Translations under genes and position numbers: made by a program
The notes under the pieces: model-generated
What the model saw: the letters and a program-made list of their open reading frames with translations, nothing else
Database searches by the model: none
What the model was told of the DNA's origin: nothing
In this document: positions 45,983 through 57,168 of the stretch, piece after piece
How the letters are laid out: each line of letters starts with the position of its first letter
How positions within the stretch are numbered: position 1 is the stretch's first letter
NCBI GenBank assembly: GCA_029931535.1
Contig: JAQPZY010001346.1
Location: 2,108,001-2,172,000, forward strand
DNA length: 64,000 nucleotides
Source of the DNA: Margaritifera margaritifera
Lineage: Eukaryota; Mollusca; Bivalvia; Unionida; Margaritiferidae
Direction of reading: 5' to 3'

Positions 45983-47358
45983 GAAGAGTTCTGCAATTGA
46001 CTGACACTCTACTGGCTGAAAACATTTCTGATATTTGTAACAAGATTTTCAAACTGGCCATTATGGCGACCATATTGGATGTAATCAACACTATTTTACA
46101 CTAGGATGAACTCTAAATCATTAGAAGTCGTTTGTTAAAAATCCCATGTCAACATGACCATTCATTCAGAAGGAGTAGTGATAAAAAAAAATTGAAACAT
46201 GGCCACCATGGCAGCCTTATTGGATGTAAGATTGGCACAATTTTCATTTAAGATCAAGTAGATTTCATAAGAAGTCTTTTAGCAAAACACCTATGTCAAT
46301 ATGGCCATCCATTCAGGAGCAGTAGCAATAAAAAAATGTTCAAGATGGCCACTCTTTCCTATATTCACATCATTTTCATTTAGATTAAACTGGACATCAT
46401 AAGAAGTCTTCTGGTGAAAACACCATGTCGATCTCACTTTCTTTTCAGGAGAAGCAGAGATAAGATTTTCAAGATGGCTGCCATGATCGTCATATTGGAT
46501 ATCAAATAGGCACAATTTTCATTTAGGCCCAAGTAGACATTGTAAAAAGTCTTTTACTGAAAAGCTCGTGTAAATATGACCATCCATCTGGAAGGAGTAG
46601 TGATAACAAAATTTTCAAGCTAGATATTGGAGGTCATTTAGGACCAACTAGCTAATGTAAGAAGTCTTCTGATGAAAATCATATGTCCTTGTGACTTTCC
46701 ATTTAGGAGGACTAGCAATAACAATATCTTTAAGATAGCCATATTTAACGTCAGATCAGCACCTTTTTCATTTATGACTATTTAGACATGATTAGAAGTC
46801 TTCTAGTGAAAACTCTGTGCTGATATGGCCATTCATCCAAGAGAAGTGGCAATAAAAAGTTTTCAAGATGACCTCAGTGGTTTCCATATTGGAGGTGAGA
46901 TCAGCAGCATTTTCATTTAGGAAAAATTAGACATCATAAGAAGTCTTTTGGTGCAAATCCCTTGTCAATATGACCATCCAACCAGAAGGAGTAGCAATAG
47001 CAAGATTATCAAGATGGCCACAGTGGCAGCCATACTGGATGTAGGAGAGGCACCATTTTTCATTTAAGATCAACCAAACATCATAAGAAGTCATGCAGTG
47101 ACAGCCCCATGCTGATATGATTTTCTGTTAAGAGTAGTGATAACAAGATTTTTACGATGGCCACTGTGGTGGCCATATTAGCTGTCTAAGCAGTACCATT
47201 TTCATTTAGGACCAAGCAGACCATTCACTGAATGAGTGTAAAGTTTCATGGCATTACCTGAAGTAGTTTAGGAGAAGTAGCAATAACAAACTTGTCCTAA
47301 TGGATGTATGGATGACAGACCATCCCATAAGCTGTTTGGTCTATAACCAGCAGAGTTA
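45983..47358 (+). mobile_element. Pearl-like element, degenerate
   Basis: Weak head (aagagttctgcaattgactgacactctactggctg), eight to nine repeats of the family core and a tail with ataagctgtttggtctataaccagcagagtt. More diverged than the copy at 43235; the two lie in the same orientation about 1.1 kb apart. Confidence 0.68.
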
Positions 47359-48255
47359 AAAATACTGTGTAATTTAGCACATGATCACCAGATTATATTA
47401 TCAAAAATACACCAAATTCGTTATGAAATAAAAACTCAACACACAATACATGTTTTCATTAAAACTACATGATCACTGTAAGTATAAAATTATATTTCTG
47501 CTGTTTTTGAGAAAAAAAATCATACACATTTGAAACTGATTATACTTTTAAAAAATATTAACATCATAGAAATGTTGATTATTTTCACTACAACAAATAC
47601 AATTTTAAAGACATGTTAAATGAATTATATTTAAATTACAGGATTTTAGAAAGCAAACTTTGCTTCATATGTAATAAAAGATGATTGTAACTTTTTATGT
47701 AATTTTTCTTCTTTAAAATATGTGTAAAATGGCAATTTTATCTATGTGCTTATCATAAATTACCATAGAATTTAATGGCAATCTGTTATCAGATTGCAGG
47801 TTTCACATCCTCATTTATTTTGATGAAGAATCTAATTCAATATATAAAATAAACAACAACAAAAAATGACTGTTTCAGGCAGCTCATGTCTATATTTATT
47901 ATATGATCATTAGAAACACCTGGAAAAATTGAGAACTGGATCCTGAAATGAAAATTACAGATGTCAAAAGTTTAAAACATCTTATTTTTCAATAGTCTAT
48001 TCTTCAAATATTCTTTGCACCCCAAATATCAAGTGAAACAGAAATTCAGCAAAAGAAAAATATGTACCTTTCATTAAGCTGCATGTTCAGTTTAAATTCA
48101 TGAATAGAGAAAAAAAGAAAAAACATGTCCTGGTCTGTGTTTGTAAATGTATTTAGCTCATTTTTCATGTTAAATCTGCCAATGAGTTAGACAGTATTGT
48201 GCACTAAGATGAAAAGCACATACATTTGGATTGAGAAAAATTCAATTATACAACA
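47359..48255. other. Region downstream of the RNF213-like gene
   Basis: No gene or repeat recognised; AT-rich. Confidence 0.35.
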
Positions 48256-48261
48256 TTTATT
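48256..48261 (-). terminator. Candidate polyadenylation signal of the RNF213-like gene
   Basis: AATAAA on the minus strand, about 425 nt past the stop codon and the first canonical hexamer seen there. Use not proven. Confidence 0.4.
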
Positions 48262-48685
48262 ATTTCCATCAAAATAATAATTAAGATTTAGAAAAAGAAT
48301 AATCAGGAATGCATGCTCATCATTATTACTGTCAGCAGATAATTTTATGTTGATGTTATTATTATATAAGTGCATCCCAAAACATGTACAAACAATAATT
48401 TATAGCTGATACTGTTATGATTGGAGCAAAATTAAGAAATTATGATTCTCAATGTATCTAATAGCAGGAGAACTGGACACAGATGTTGATCTTGACAATT
48501 TTCAGCAGGCAGTTAATCAACAATAATTATAAGTATGCAGATTAATGGTCACTGGTCAATGCGTTTGTCAAAAAATAACTGGTCACTGGCATCTATTTTG
48601 TGTACATTTTTAAAAATATTAGGTACATGGAAACTGAAGTAAAAAATTGTCAGTGCTTCACTTTAAAGGTAAATGGACAATTCTG

Positions 48686-48842
48686 TCAATATCTTTGTCT
48701 CTTTTTCTCCTGCAGACACTGATAAGTAAGTGTCCAGGTGGCCACACAGAATTTGGACAGAACATCATTAGGGAAAGCATCAAGTTCAACAGGGAGCTCT
48801 AATTCCCTCTCAGTCATCATGGCAAGCAGATAGTCTTTGAAC
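48686..48842 (-). CDS. RNF213: RNF213-like gene, last coding exon
   Basis: Acceptor TTTCAG at 48843; the exon starts with the third base of a lysine codon and reads FKDYLLAMMTERELELP, then FPNDVLSKFCVATWTL and ends in TGA at 48688-48686. The pattern (a short helix with DYL, ExELP, FPxDxL, C-V-x-x-W) is that of the extreme C-terminus of RNF213. Phase joins exactly to the exon at 52530-52729. Confidence 0.88.
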
Positions 48843-48871
48843 CTGAAATGAACATAATTTGCATCAAATGC

Positions 48872-48929
<58 letters not shown>

Positions 48930-48933
48930 TTAA
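48872..48933. repeat. (ATA)n microsatellite in an intron
   Basis: Trinucleotide tract with a few interruptions, about 30 bp from the splice acceptor of the last exon. Confidence 0.9.
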
Positions 48934-49169
48934 AAAGTGTATAGAAAGAAAATTAAAATTCTTGCATTTGATGAATGTTGCTCCCATGTAATCAGTGCAA
49001 TCTTGGTCTCTGACCCAGAGAACGCGTACAATCTTCCATGACTGCTATTTAACTTTTGTACAAATATCTGACAAAATCCATACATGTATGAGATAGATTA
49101 ATTAAAAGCCATTGAAACTTGATTTTGAAAAACTTCAAATATTTGAGGAAAACAGTTTGTTTATTGGTT

Positions 49170-49338
49170 GTACCATCACTTTAACCATTGACTGGTAAAT
49201 CATGCTGAAGAAATGGGAGCTAAGTGCCTTTCCCAAGGACACACTGAGGCAGCCAACCAGGGCTGGCTTGGGTTGGTATGGAACCTGTGACCCTTGGATT
49301 ACGAGTTCAATGCTCTACCAACTGACCTACAGTGGCTA
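49170..49338 (-). mobile_element. tRNA-derived SINE of a second type
   Basis: Minus strand begins GCCACTGTAGGTCAGTTGG (A box) and has TTGAACTCGTAATCC at the anticodon arm, then CACAGGTTCCATACC (B box). The CGT triplet suggests a tRNA-Thr-like ancestor. The body has CCTTGGGAAAGGCACTTAGC. Its 3' border is unclear. It is not a functional tRNA gene because the acceptor stem does not close. Confidence 0.7.
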
Positions 49339-49504
49339 CTGATATGAACAGATGTGCAAAAATGACACATGCTTAGCCATTCCCACTGCCAAGGGATAAT
49401 ACATTTTTAGTGAGAAAAAACAAAAATGACTAGATTTGTGTTTGTAAAACACATATGCCCCAACTGCAGCGAAAAAGTAGAAATCTAAAAAGTTTAAAAT
49501 GCTT

Positions 49505-50770
49505 TAAAGGCACAAAAATCTAGTCAGGTTATCTACATATGCATGCAGATATGTCTACCATATTTAGTTGTCTGTGTCAAGCGGTTTTTGTGTAACTGCC
49601 ATAGCAAGGTTTTCATCCCACAAAGTTCTGTTCAAAAAGCTAATAATTGTATAAAGGAAGATTATTGTGTGCAGCACATTGTACGCCTGCCGACTGTTCT
49701 CAAAAACCTGAACCTTTGCTCAAGGTATGTGGTCTTGAGCTAAACTTAATGTGCAGAAACCATTATTTTCTTATTCGACTTACCATGACCTTTGACCTTC
49801 AGTTCCCAAAATCTGTTTCTTTATTACCCTCAGTGCAAACCATCCACAAAGTATGGTCAAAGAACTTACTCTAGAACAAACATTATTCAGCACAACCCAT
49901 TTTTCTTTGGATCACAATGACGTTGATTTTTTAGTCCAAAATCAACAGGCCTCTTCCATACCTTAAATGCAAACCCTCCACAAATATTGGTCAATGTATG
50001 TGGTCTAGAACTAATGTCATTATGCAAAAACCATTTTTCTTCTTTCATTCAATGACCTTGACCTTTGACTCCAAATCAATAGGCTTCTTTTTTACCCAAA
50101 GTGTGAGTCATCCACAAACTTGATTGAGCCATGAAATATTTTTATGCAGAAACAATTTATCACTTTTCAGACACTGACTTTGACTACTGACTCCAAAATC
50201 AATAGGCTTCCTAATTACTAAAAGTGCAAGCCATCCACAAAATTTAGTCCAGGTCTGTGATATAGAATTAAAGTTATTGTGTTGAAATAATGTTTTTTTT
50301 CTTTCAATCACTGTGACCTTGAATTTTGACCTTTTACCATAAAATCAATAGCCAAAGTGAAAGCCACCCACAAAGTTTTTTGTTCAGGTCAGTGACCTGT
50401 TGAGATCATTTTATTAGTAGAAACCGTTTTTCTTCTTTCAGTCACAATAAACTTGACATTTAAAGCCCAAACTGACAAGCTTCTTTCTTACCTAAGGGCA
50501 TGCCATACACACCATTTGGCCTATTGTCTGTGATGTATAATTAATGCTATTGTGTGGAAACCATTTTTCGTCTTTGAGCCATAGTAACCTTGACCTTTGA
50601 TCACAAAATTGATAGGATTCTTCCACACCCTAAGTGCAAACCACTAACAAAGTATGGTAATGGTAGATGGTGGAAAACTGAAGATGTTGTGTGAAAATAA
50701 AACGGGGCACAGACTGATGCACATGAACATCACAACATAATACACTCCACCTTATGGTGGGCATATAAGA
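49505..50770. repeat. Degenerate tandem array, 130-140 bp unit
   Basis: About seven units with ccatttttcttctttca, tgaccttgacctttga, caaaatcaatagg.ttctt and gcaa.ccatccacaaa. Starts with a head-like block (atatgcatgcagatatgtct) and ends with aacatcacaacataatacac and ccaccttatggtgg. Probably another HINE/pearl-like family; related units at 62935-63420. Confidence 0.65.
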
Positions 50771-52529
50771 ATAGAAATGTTGCTGTAATGACATGACAAT
50801 CTAATCAGGTGATCTTAATATGCATACAAATATGCCTAGCAAATGACAAAGTCGGATAAGGGGTGATTTTTGCCCTCAATCAGATTCCGATGAAACTCAT
50901 TTACACAGCTTTTAATAAAGGAAAGCAGCCATTAAAAAGCCAGTGGTTTTCTTCTACATTGTGGTGCCTATTTTTGTGGATTATACACATGAAGGATAAA
51001 AAGCCACTATCAAGATGATTGCTGAAAAAGATGCATCTTAAATTGTTCTTTTTTTTTCCTGTAGGCCTACAATAAATTACAATTAGATTGTTTTTCATAG
51101 GAACTTTGTAACAACATTAATCATGTAATCAACTAGTTTCAATCACAGTATTTTAACAACAAATGCTTTTCAAGTTATTTTTAAGCTTCTAATATAAACC
51201 TTTGGACAGATAACAGTTTCAACTGTTCATGAAAAATACATTACATGAGAAAGACAAATGTTATACAAGTTACTCTTTAAAATTAGACTACTACTGTACA
51301 ATATAATCCCTTTCTTCGATAAATGTATCTTTGAAAATTGCAATTTTATTTGTCCTTGTCATACTGTAAAGTAGGTCTAAAGTTACAACAGAACTATTAG
51401 AACTAGTCTACAGATGATACTTTAAACTTATGGTTTAAAATAATAAATCTAATGGAAACAAATGAATAATGATGCTAACAAATATTGCTTTGGACTGGAT
51501 TCAATGCTGATGTCAGAATTTTCATAGCTTGTAGTATGGATGTAATTCAGGTTATTATCTCATATTCTGATCATGTTTGTCAAATTGTGAATTCATACAA
51601 GGGTAGAATATCATCTACAAAAAACTAAAATAATAAATGCAACTTAAAACGATCAAGGTACTGACAAAAAGTCATGAAGATTTTTTTTCTTATCATCATT
51701 TCTTTTTTCAGACCTTTCTAGTCTAAAATAACATAACTGGCTTTTTGTTTTTTGTTACTGTGGATCATCTTCCTTCATGTGCCTCTTCTATGTTTTAGCT
51801 ACTCTCATCCAAATATTCTGAATGATTATAATTTGCACTAAACAATGCCCCAAAATGCTATCAGAAACAGAAAAAAAACAAAACAAAAAACCCCAGTCTT
51901 CCTAACAAATAGCAATCTATATATGAATGTCAGTTTTGTTTACAGAAAAAGAAAATGGCATTTTTGCAATACTGTGAAGTAGGACCACATGGTGATGGAT
52001 GGACATTATAACAGGTGAGCTATGAACACAGTTTCTCTTCATTGTGCTGTTCATTAGAGAAGAGTGCAAATGACAACATGTATAAAATGTGCATATTTGT
52101 TAAATGTTTACAAAAAGTGTCTTCTGTAAAAAAAAATCAAACATGTTCTCAACTGTCCTGGTAGTTTTTTAGAACTTTGAAAATGCAGAAATCTTGCAAA
52201 ATTTGAGGATTTCGGTGAACACATACCATTTAGAAACAAAATTAACCTTTAATCTCACAGTGTTTAATTATATCATGTGTATATATGCTGCAGTGGATAT
52301 ATTGTAGTTATGGTATAACCCTAACAAATATTGTTACAACACTTTAATTTATCACTAATTTGTGGGCCAAAATCAGCCCTTATCCAACCTTGTCCATTTA
52401 TTTGTCTATCTCAACTCATTTTTGCCCAATTATACTAACAAGCTTATGATGGATGGATGGATGGATGGACCAATGTATGAACAGGACAAAATCTTGTACA
52501 TCCTTGCTACAAGCAGTTAAGTATCTCAC

Positions 52530-52729
52530 TTTTTCTCCTTTATATCCACATAATACTCATCATCTGGGTTCTGAGGAATGGAGATGACCAGGACAGTACA
52601 CTCAAACATCAACTCTAGAAGAAGTTCCAGTCTCTCCAAAGACAGTGGCTGAAGGAAGGTCATCACTTGTTCAGTGAGTTTAGGACTCAATTGTTGGTGG
52701 AATTGCTCTGGTAATCCATCAAATATCAT
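52530..52729 (-). CDS. RNF213: RNF213-like gene, penultimate coding exon in window
   Basis: Acceptor TTTCAG at 52730, donor AAAAA|GTGAGA at 52529. 200 nt, phase 0 in and phase 2 out, 66 complete codons: MIFDGLPEQFHQQLSPKLTE, then LERLELLLELMFECTVLVI and a DDEYYVDIKEK acidic end. Helical sequence matching the C-terminal helical region after the E3 module of RNF213; no catalytic residues. Confidence 0.86.
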
Positions 52730-53365
52730 CTGAAAGAAGCATTTCGTAAATAAGCTGTATAAAAAAAAACTGCAGCCTAATTCCAAAAATGTGTTATATT
52801 ATTCACTGCCCCCACCCTATCTCTGGTTCTGAGAGGCCTATCCCTTAGCCCTTACTGCAAATGTTTGATCCCTTAGCACTTACTGCAAATTAAGGTTGAA
52901 TTAGTCCTACAACCTATGACTTTGCATGCCGAAAAGAATTACATTCATATGCTGACATTTCCATTTATATTTTAAAGAGAAATACCCAGTCATATTGGAA
53001 GTTGGCATCTTATATGAGGACTGTATAAAGGTTTACATAGCTAACATCACAACTTCCCTAAATTCAAACATCTAAGAGTTTTAATACGAAGTCAATACAT
53101 ATGCCTGTTTGACATGGGTTAAATATCATAACAGAAAATGTATTTGTTAGTTTTTAATCAGAAGTAAAATTATACTTTGTGGCTTTTTTCCCAAAGGACT
53201 TCCTGTTTATATCATGGTTTCCAATGGGTAAACTAGTTAGTTCATCTTAAAAAATTATTATGTTAATAATTTCTTCACATGTAAGTTACAGTATGTAAAA
53301 ACAAGGTAACTTGACAGGTATAAGGGGTATTTAAAAAGTTCTGAATATTAGTGTGTTGTACTTAT

Positions 53366-53483
53366 AGGTTACTGCATTTGTATGGGAAAATATGAACGAG
53401 TTGTTCTGAGCTATACTGCACGACATTAGGAGTGCAGTATTGCTCAGAAAAAACGAGTTCCTATTTTCCTATACAAATGTAGT
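53366..53483. repeat. Foldback sequence inside the mariner
   Basis: ggttactgcatttgtatggg at the left recurs inverted (cctatacaaatgtagtaacc) about 100 bp on; arms of about 55 bp with few mismatches. Confidence 0.75.
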
Positions 53484-55008
53484 AACCTTTTTATTATATA
53501 CTCATTTTGCCTTTCTACCTAAGGCTGAAAAATAAAAGGGACATACTACAACAAACAAAGTAACTGAGTTTCTGCTAGATTCAAAAGTAAATACACAACC
53601 GTAGTTAAACCAATATACAGCAACTGTATTAATGCGCACATGGTACCACCCAGCGACCTTTTAACTTGGTAGCGTACTGCGCGCTCAGTCATTCGTTTCA
53701 AAAAGTAATCTCATTTTGGTCTACTTAAAATTGAAATTTAGAGTAATATTGTGAATGACTGCACCTTGGAAAAACTTTCTCAGTTGGTCTGAAATGGAGG
53801 GATTTTGTTTTTCTGTCGATTCAACTAAATTCTGCTTTTTTAGTTGCGGGGGCTGGCGTTATTATTTGGGTCGATTACGTATGATGTACATGTAGCTGGA
53901 GGAACTAGTCTTGACGGCAAGTTGCACATGTGTTTCTGTTCTACCATTGATAGTTTGGAATCATAAGGTGGACAAAATATTAAATCCTTTTAATTGAAAT
54001 TCTCAAGAAGATGCAGAATTAAATATTTTTTGTTAGGGAATATTAAATTCATTTTGTTTTGGAGTGCAGTAAATTCTCCTTTGGAATGTGATTTCTCTTG
54101 GAAATGTAGTCTATAGACTGCAGTCCAGTTTCGCGCTGTGGATAAGAAAGTACATTTTGAAGAAATTCAAGATGCAGAAAGGTAAGTACATTTATTAATA
54201 TTCTTATTACCAGCTATAGATAACATTTTTTTTATGTACTGTCACTTGTATGATCTTTGTTGGAGGGACCCCAGCTATATGGCCTATATGACTTGTACTA
54301 TTAATCCAAACATTTTCTCAAAAACAGGAGAATTGCAAAGTGGCTGGGGGGTGAGAACCCATTTCTCCAGAGGAAAAAAAGGCTTCTTTGTTATCTTGGC
54401 TTATTGGCTTTGAAGCACTTGCTTTTATACCAAAACCCACCTTCTTTACTTGTAATTTTTTCGAACTTCATGTTTGGACTGACATATAAAATGGGCAGTC
54501 TCTGAGAGAGACGGAATATCCTTTGGCCTTAAGATACCTTTCTATGCTATTATTTATAGACGCTAGAGAGCACAGTTCATAGTCTGAACAATAAGCTAAA
54601 TAAGAGTTTAAATGATCAGAATTATATTTTCAATACTGAATGTCTCACGTTTGTTGTCAAAAAAACAAAGCTAGACATTGCGAATATCAAGTTCAGTCGC
54701 TTGCTTGATTGAAAGTTTCTTTTGTGATTTAATGAGCTCATCTACATCATCAGCTTTATCATCTCTACTTTCAAATGACTCAAGCAGTTTGCTTAGTTCA
54801 TCCACAGATGAATCTAATAAAGCAAAAGTTCCGGTGTCTGCTACGTGAGCGTACATTGTTTGTTTACAATAAAAAATAGTTCCTAACACGCGACACTATA
54901 TTTAGACACGTGTCGTGCAGTATTAAGCCGTGCAGTATGGAGAAATACTGCACAATTCTGACAATGCAAAGGTAATGGAGAAAAAAATGAGTATATAATA
55001 AAACAAAG
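53484..55008. mobile_element. About 1.5-kb TIR insertion nested in the mariner
   Basis: ttattatatactcatttt at 53487-53504 is inverted at 54988-55005 (aaaatgagtatataataa). Interior holds short hairpins around gtgcagtattt near 54920-54955 and an unassigned 72-codon frame. The family is not recognised; borders are estimates. Confidence 0.55.
54671..54889 (-). other. Unassigned 72-codon frame in the nested insertion
   Basis: Acidic, helical-looking segment (DSSVDELSKLLESFESRDDK, LIKSQKKLSIKQATELDIRN). Possibly an N-terminal piece of an element-encoded protein; no domain is recognised, so no function is given. Confidence 0.35.
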
Positions 55009-55079
55009 TTCTTTATTAGTGAACAGTACCTCAGTGCATCCCATCACCTCTACACACTTTCTCAGTCTGATCATTCAAT

Positions 55080-55905
55080 TATTAAACGCCATTTTGTATT
55101 AACTTTTTTAAATGTTGTTCATATGCTGGAAAACTGCACTTCCAACAACATGATAGCTTTCAAATTGTCTGCTCCTCAGTGAACCGTTGAGAATGGAATT
55201 CAGCCAAATCTCACTTGTAGCTAAATTAGGGCTGTATGGAGGATGTGGCAAAGTTTGGATCCAGTACTCCATCAGGAAGATTGTCATGATGGCAGATTTA
55301 TGCACTGTTGTGCTGTCATGGAGTAGATGGGTACCTTGGGAACCAGTGCATGGATGGGTGGTTCAGTAGTGTTCCACATTTTTTGGAAACACTTTGGAGG
55401 CATAAAAATGTCCAGTGACACTAGCAGATTCAGGCACAGGTATCTGGATCAACAGGCCTTTTGCTTTGAAAAATAATGCATATAAAACTCTCTTGACAAT
55501 CTGACTACATTGAGCAATTTGTGTCTCTGCTTGTTTTCTCCAATCCAAACTTTATTATTTTCTCTCAAGTTGGGTTCAAAAAAGTAAATCCATGTTTCAG
55601 CACCTGTGACAATCTCATTCATATATATCTGGTCAATCTTTTCATATTAGGTGAGTAGCTGTTTGGCACTATCAACCCGAGTCTGCTTTTGATCAGCTGT
55701 CTTGCACAAACCTTTGTGAGCTTCAAATGATTCTTCAGGATATTAAAAACAGCTGACAAATTAATTCCTGTGATAACAGAAATATCTTCCACTGTGTATT
55801 GAGCATCATCGTGTATAGCCCCATTCACAGCAGCCACTTCCCACTCATCAATCACAGAACAGCTGTCCAGAATGAGGATCATCTTCCATAGATTCGCAGC
55901 CATCT
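55080..55905 (-). pseudogene. Mariner transposase remnant
   Basis: From 55903: helix-turn-helix segment (YTVEDISVITGINLSAVFNI, then LKNHLKLTKVCARQL). Later frames include FFEPNLRENNKVW and KAKGLLIQ, then LPHPPYSPNLATSEIWLN, the signature around the third acidic residue of the DD34D triad. Here the usual SD is SE. Several frameshifts and stops; not functional. Confidence 0.88.
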
Positions 55906-56084
55906 TTGAAACAATGAAACTACCTCAAAATTGTAAGATATGACAGAGAATTACACCTGTAAACTTTATCCAAGTTGGCTTTGATATCAGTCAGAGAGCA
56001 CCCTAAGAGCACCTGGATTTTACAGTATGCTCTTTGCACAGTAGCAGTATTGTTTTCCTTCTCCAACATTTTTATGTTACTGTC

Positions 56085-56370
56085 ATTTACCTATATTACA
56101 TCACACACATATTTACCTATATTACATCACACACATTACATCACACATATTTACCTATATTACATCACACACATTACATCACACATATTTACCTATATTA
56201 CATCACACACATTACATCACACATATTTACTTATATTACATCACACACATTACATCACACACATATTTACCTATATTACATCACACATATTACATCACAC
56301 ACATATTTACCTATATTACATCACAGATATTTACCTATATTACATCACACATATTACATCTATGTTACAT
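56085..56370. repeat. Minisatellite (catatttacctatattacatcacac)n
   Basis: Composite array of two alternating short units, tattacatcacacaca and tatttacctatattacatc, about 18-36 bp per period. Repetitive histidine/threonine/isoleucine frames on the plus strand are artefacts. Confidence 0.9.
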
Positions 56371-57078
56371 CATACATATCTGCAGTTGTGAAGCATGCTG
56401 CATGTGCAGCTGCAGATCATTTTATAGAACATTATTTTGTCTGTCATTTCTCATAAAATTTATTGACAGGTTCAAAGAAACAAAAAGTTGTAAAATATTC
56501 AGAACTTTTCAAATACCCCTTGTACAGCTTACTCTTAGGAGTAAAGTATCAATACCAACACAATTTGGGGAGATAATTATAAAAGAGTAAATGCATCAAA
56601 CTTTACAAACAACGAGCAAGCATAAACATGAGCGCACATGTTCATATTTAAATAATTATTTTTAATATGCCCCCAGTGCTAGAAAAGAAAATGTTTCAAG
56701 ACTTTTCAAGTATAATAAAGGACATCACACATTCTAAATAATACATTAAAATGTAAATATCAGGATATTAAATATAAAACCTTAATGTTTATGTGACATA
56801 TGTTTTAGGACCAAGGTAGAATCATTTGTGTCCAAATTAACTTGGATTAGGTATCATGTAATAAAAATACTCATGTAATGAAAATTATACTTACTATAGC
56901 TCTCCCTCATTATAATGCACTTCTGGATATAACACAGTACTCCAACTACCATGTTATAACAAGGGAAAGTTGTATATTTTCTGGTTATTTGGCACCAGCT
57001 TGTGAAAGCAAGACAGGTAAAGAAAGAAGAGAAAAAGAATGAAAAAGAGTTGTCAAATATTCAGAGAGAAAATTATAC

Positions 57079-57168
57079 CTGATTATGGAGTGCAAGCTTT
57101 TTGTTCTTTTCCAAGGACAAAAGCAACCAGAGTGATTGTGCATGTCTATACTGACATATCTGCTTGGC
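57079..57168 (-). CDS. RNF213: RNF213-like gene, internal exon
   Basis: 90 nt, phase 0 to phase 0, acceptor CCACAG at 57169 and donor CAG|GTATAA. Encodes AKQICQYRHAQSLWLLLSLE then KNKKLALHNQ. The H-x-x-SLWxLLSxxK block is a hallmark of the RNF213 C-terminal region. Confidence 0.88.

Larger units (their letters stand above)
48843..52529 (-). other. Intron, 3.7 kb, repeat-rich
   Basis: Donor at 52529-52528 (AAA|GTGAGA) and acceptor at 48844-48843. Contains an (ATA)n tract, a SINE and a degenerate tandem array; 50770-52440 shows nothing else apart from short GGAT repeats near 52447-52468. Confidence 0.85.
53321..56522 (-). mobile_element. Mariner element enlarged by nested insertions
   Basis: Ends TAAGGGGTATTTaaaaagtt and, inverted, aacttttcAAATACCCCTTG match over about 27 bp, flanked by TA at 53319-53320 and 56523-56524. 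Holds a broken mariner transposase on the minus strand, a foldback, a TIR-flanked insertion and a minisatellite; total 3.2 kb against about 1.3 kb for a plain mariner. Confidence 0.85.
52730..57078 (-). other. Intron, 4.3 kb, carrying a mariner
   Basis: Donor at 57078-57077 (CAG|GTATAA). Holds the mariner and its nested elements at 53321-56522; the remainder shows no feature. Confidence 0.85.

Noticed and set aside
49264..49338. Possible genuine tRNA-Thr gene
   Set aside because: The acceptor stem does not close and a SINE body follows directly, so it is the head of a SINE.
55975..56456. Two overlapping plus-strand ORFs of about 140 codons rich in H, T, I and Y
   Set aside because: Periodic translation of the tatttacctatattacatc minisatellite inside a mariner.
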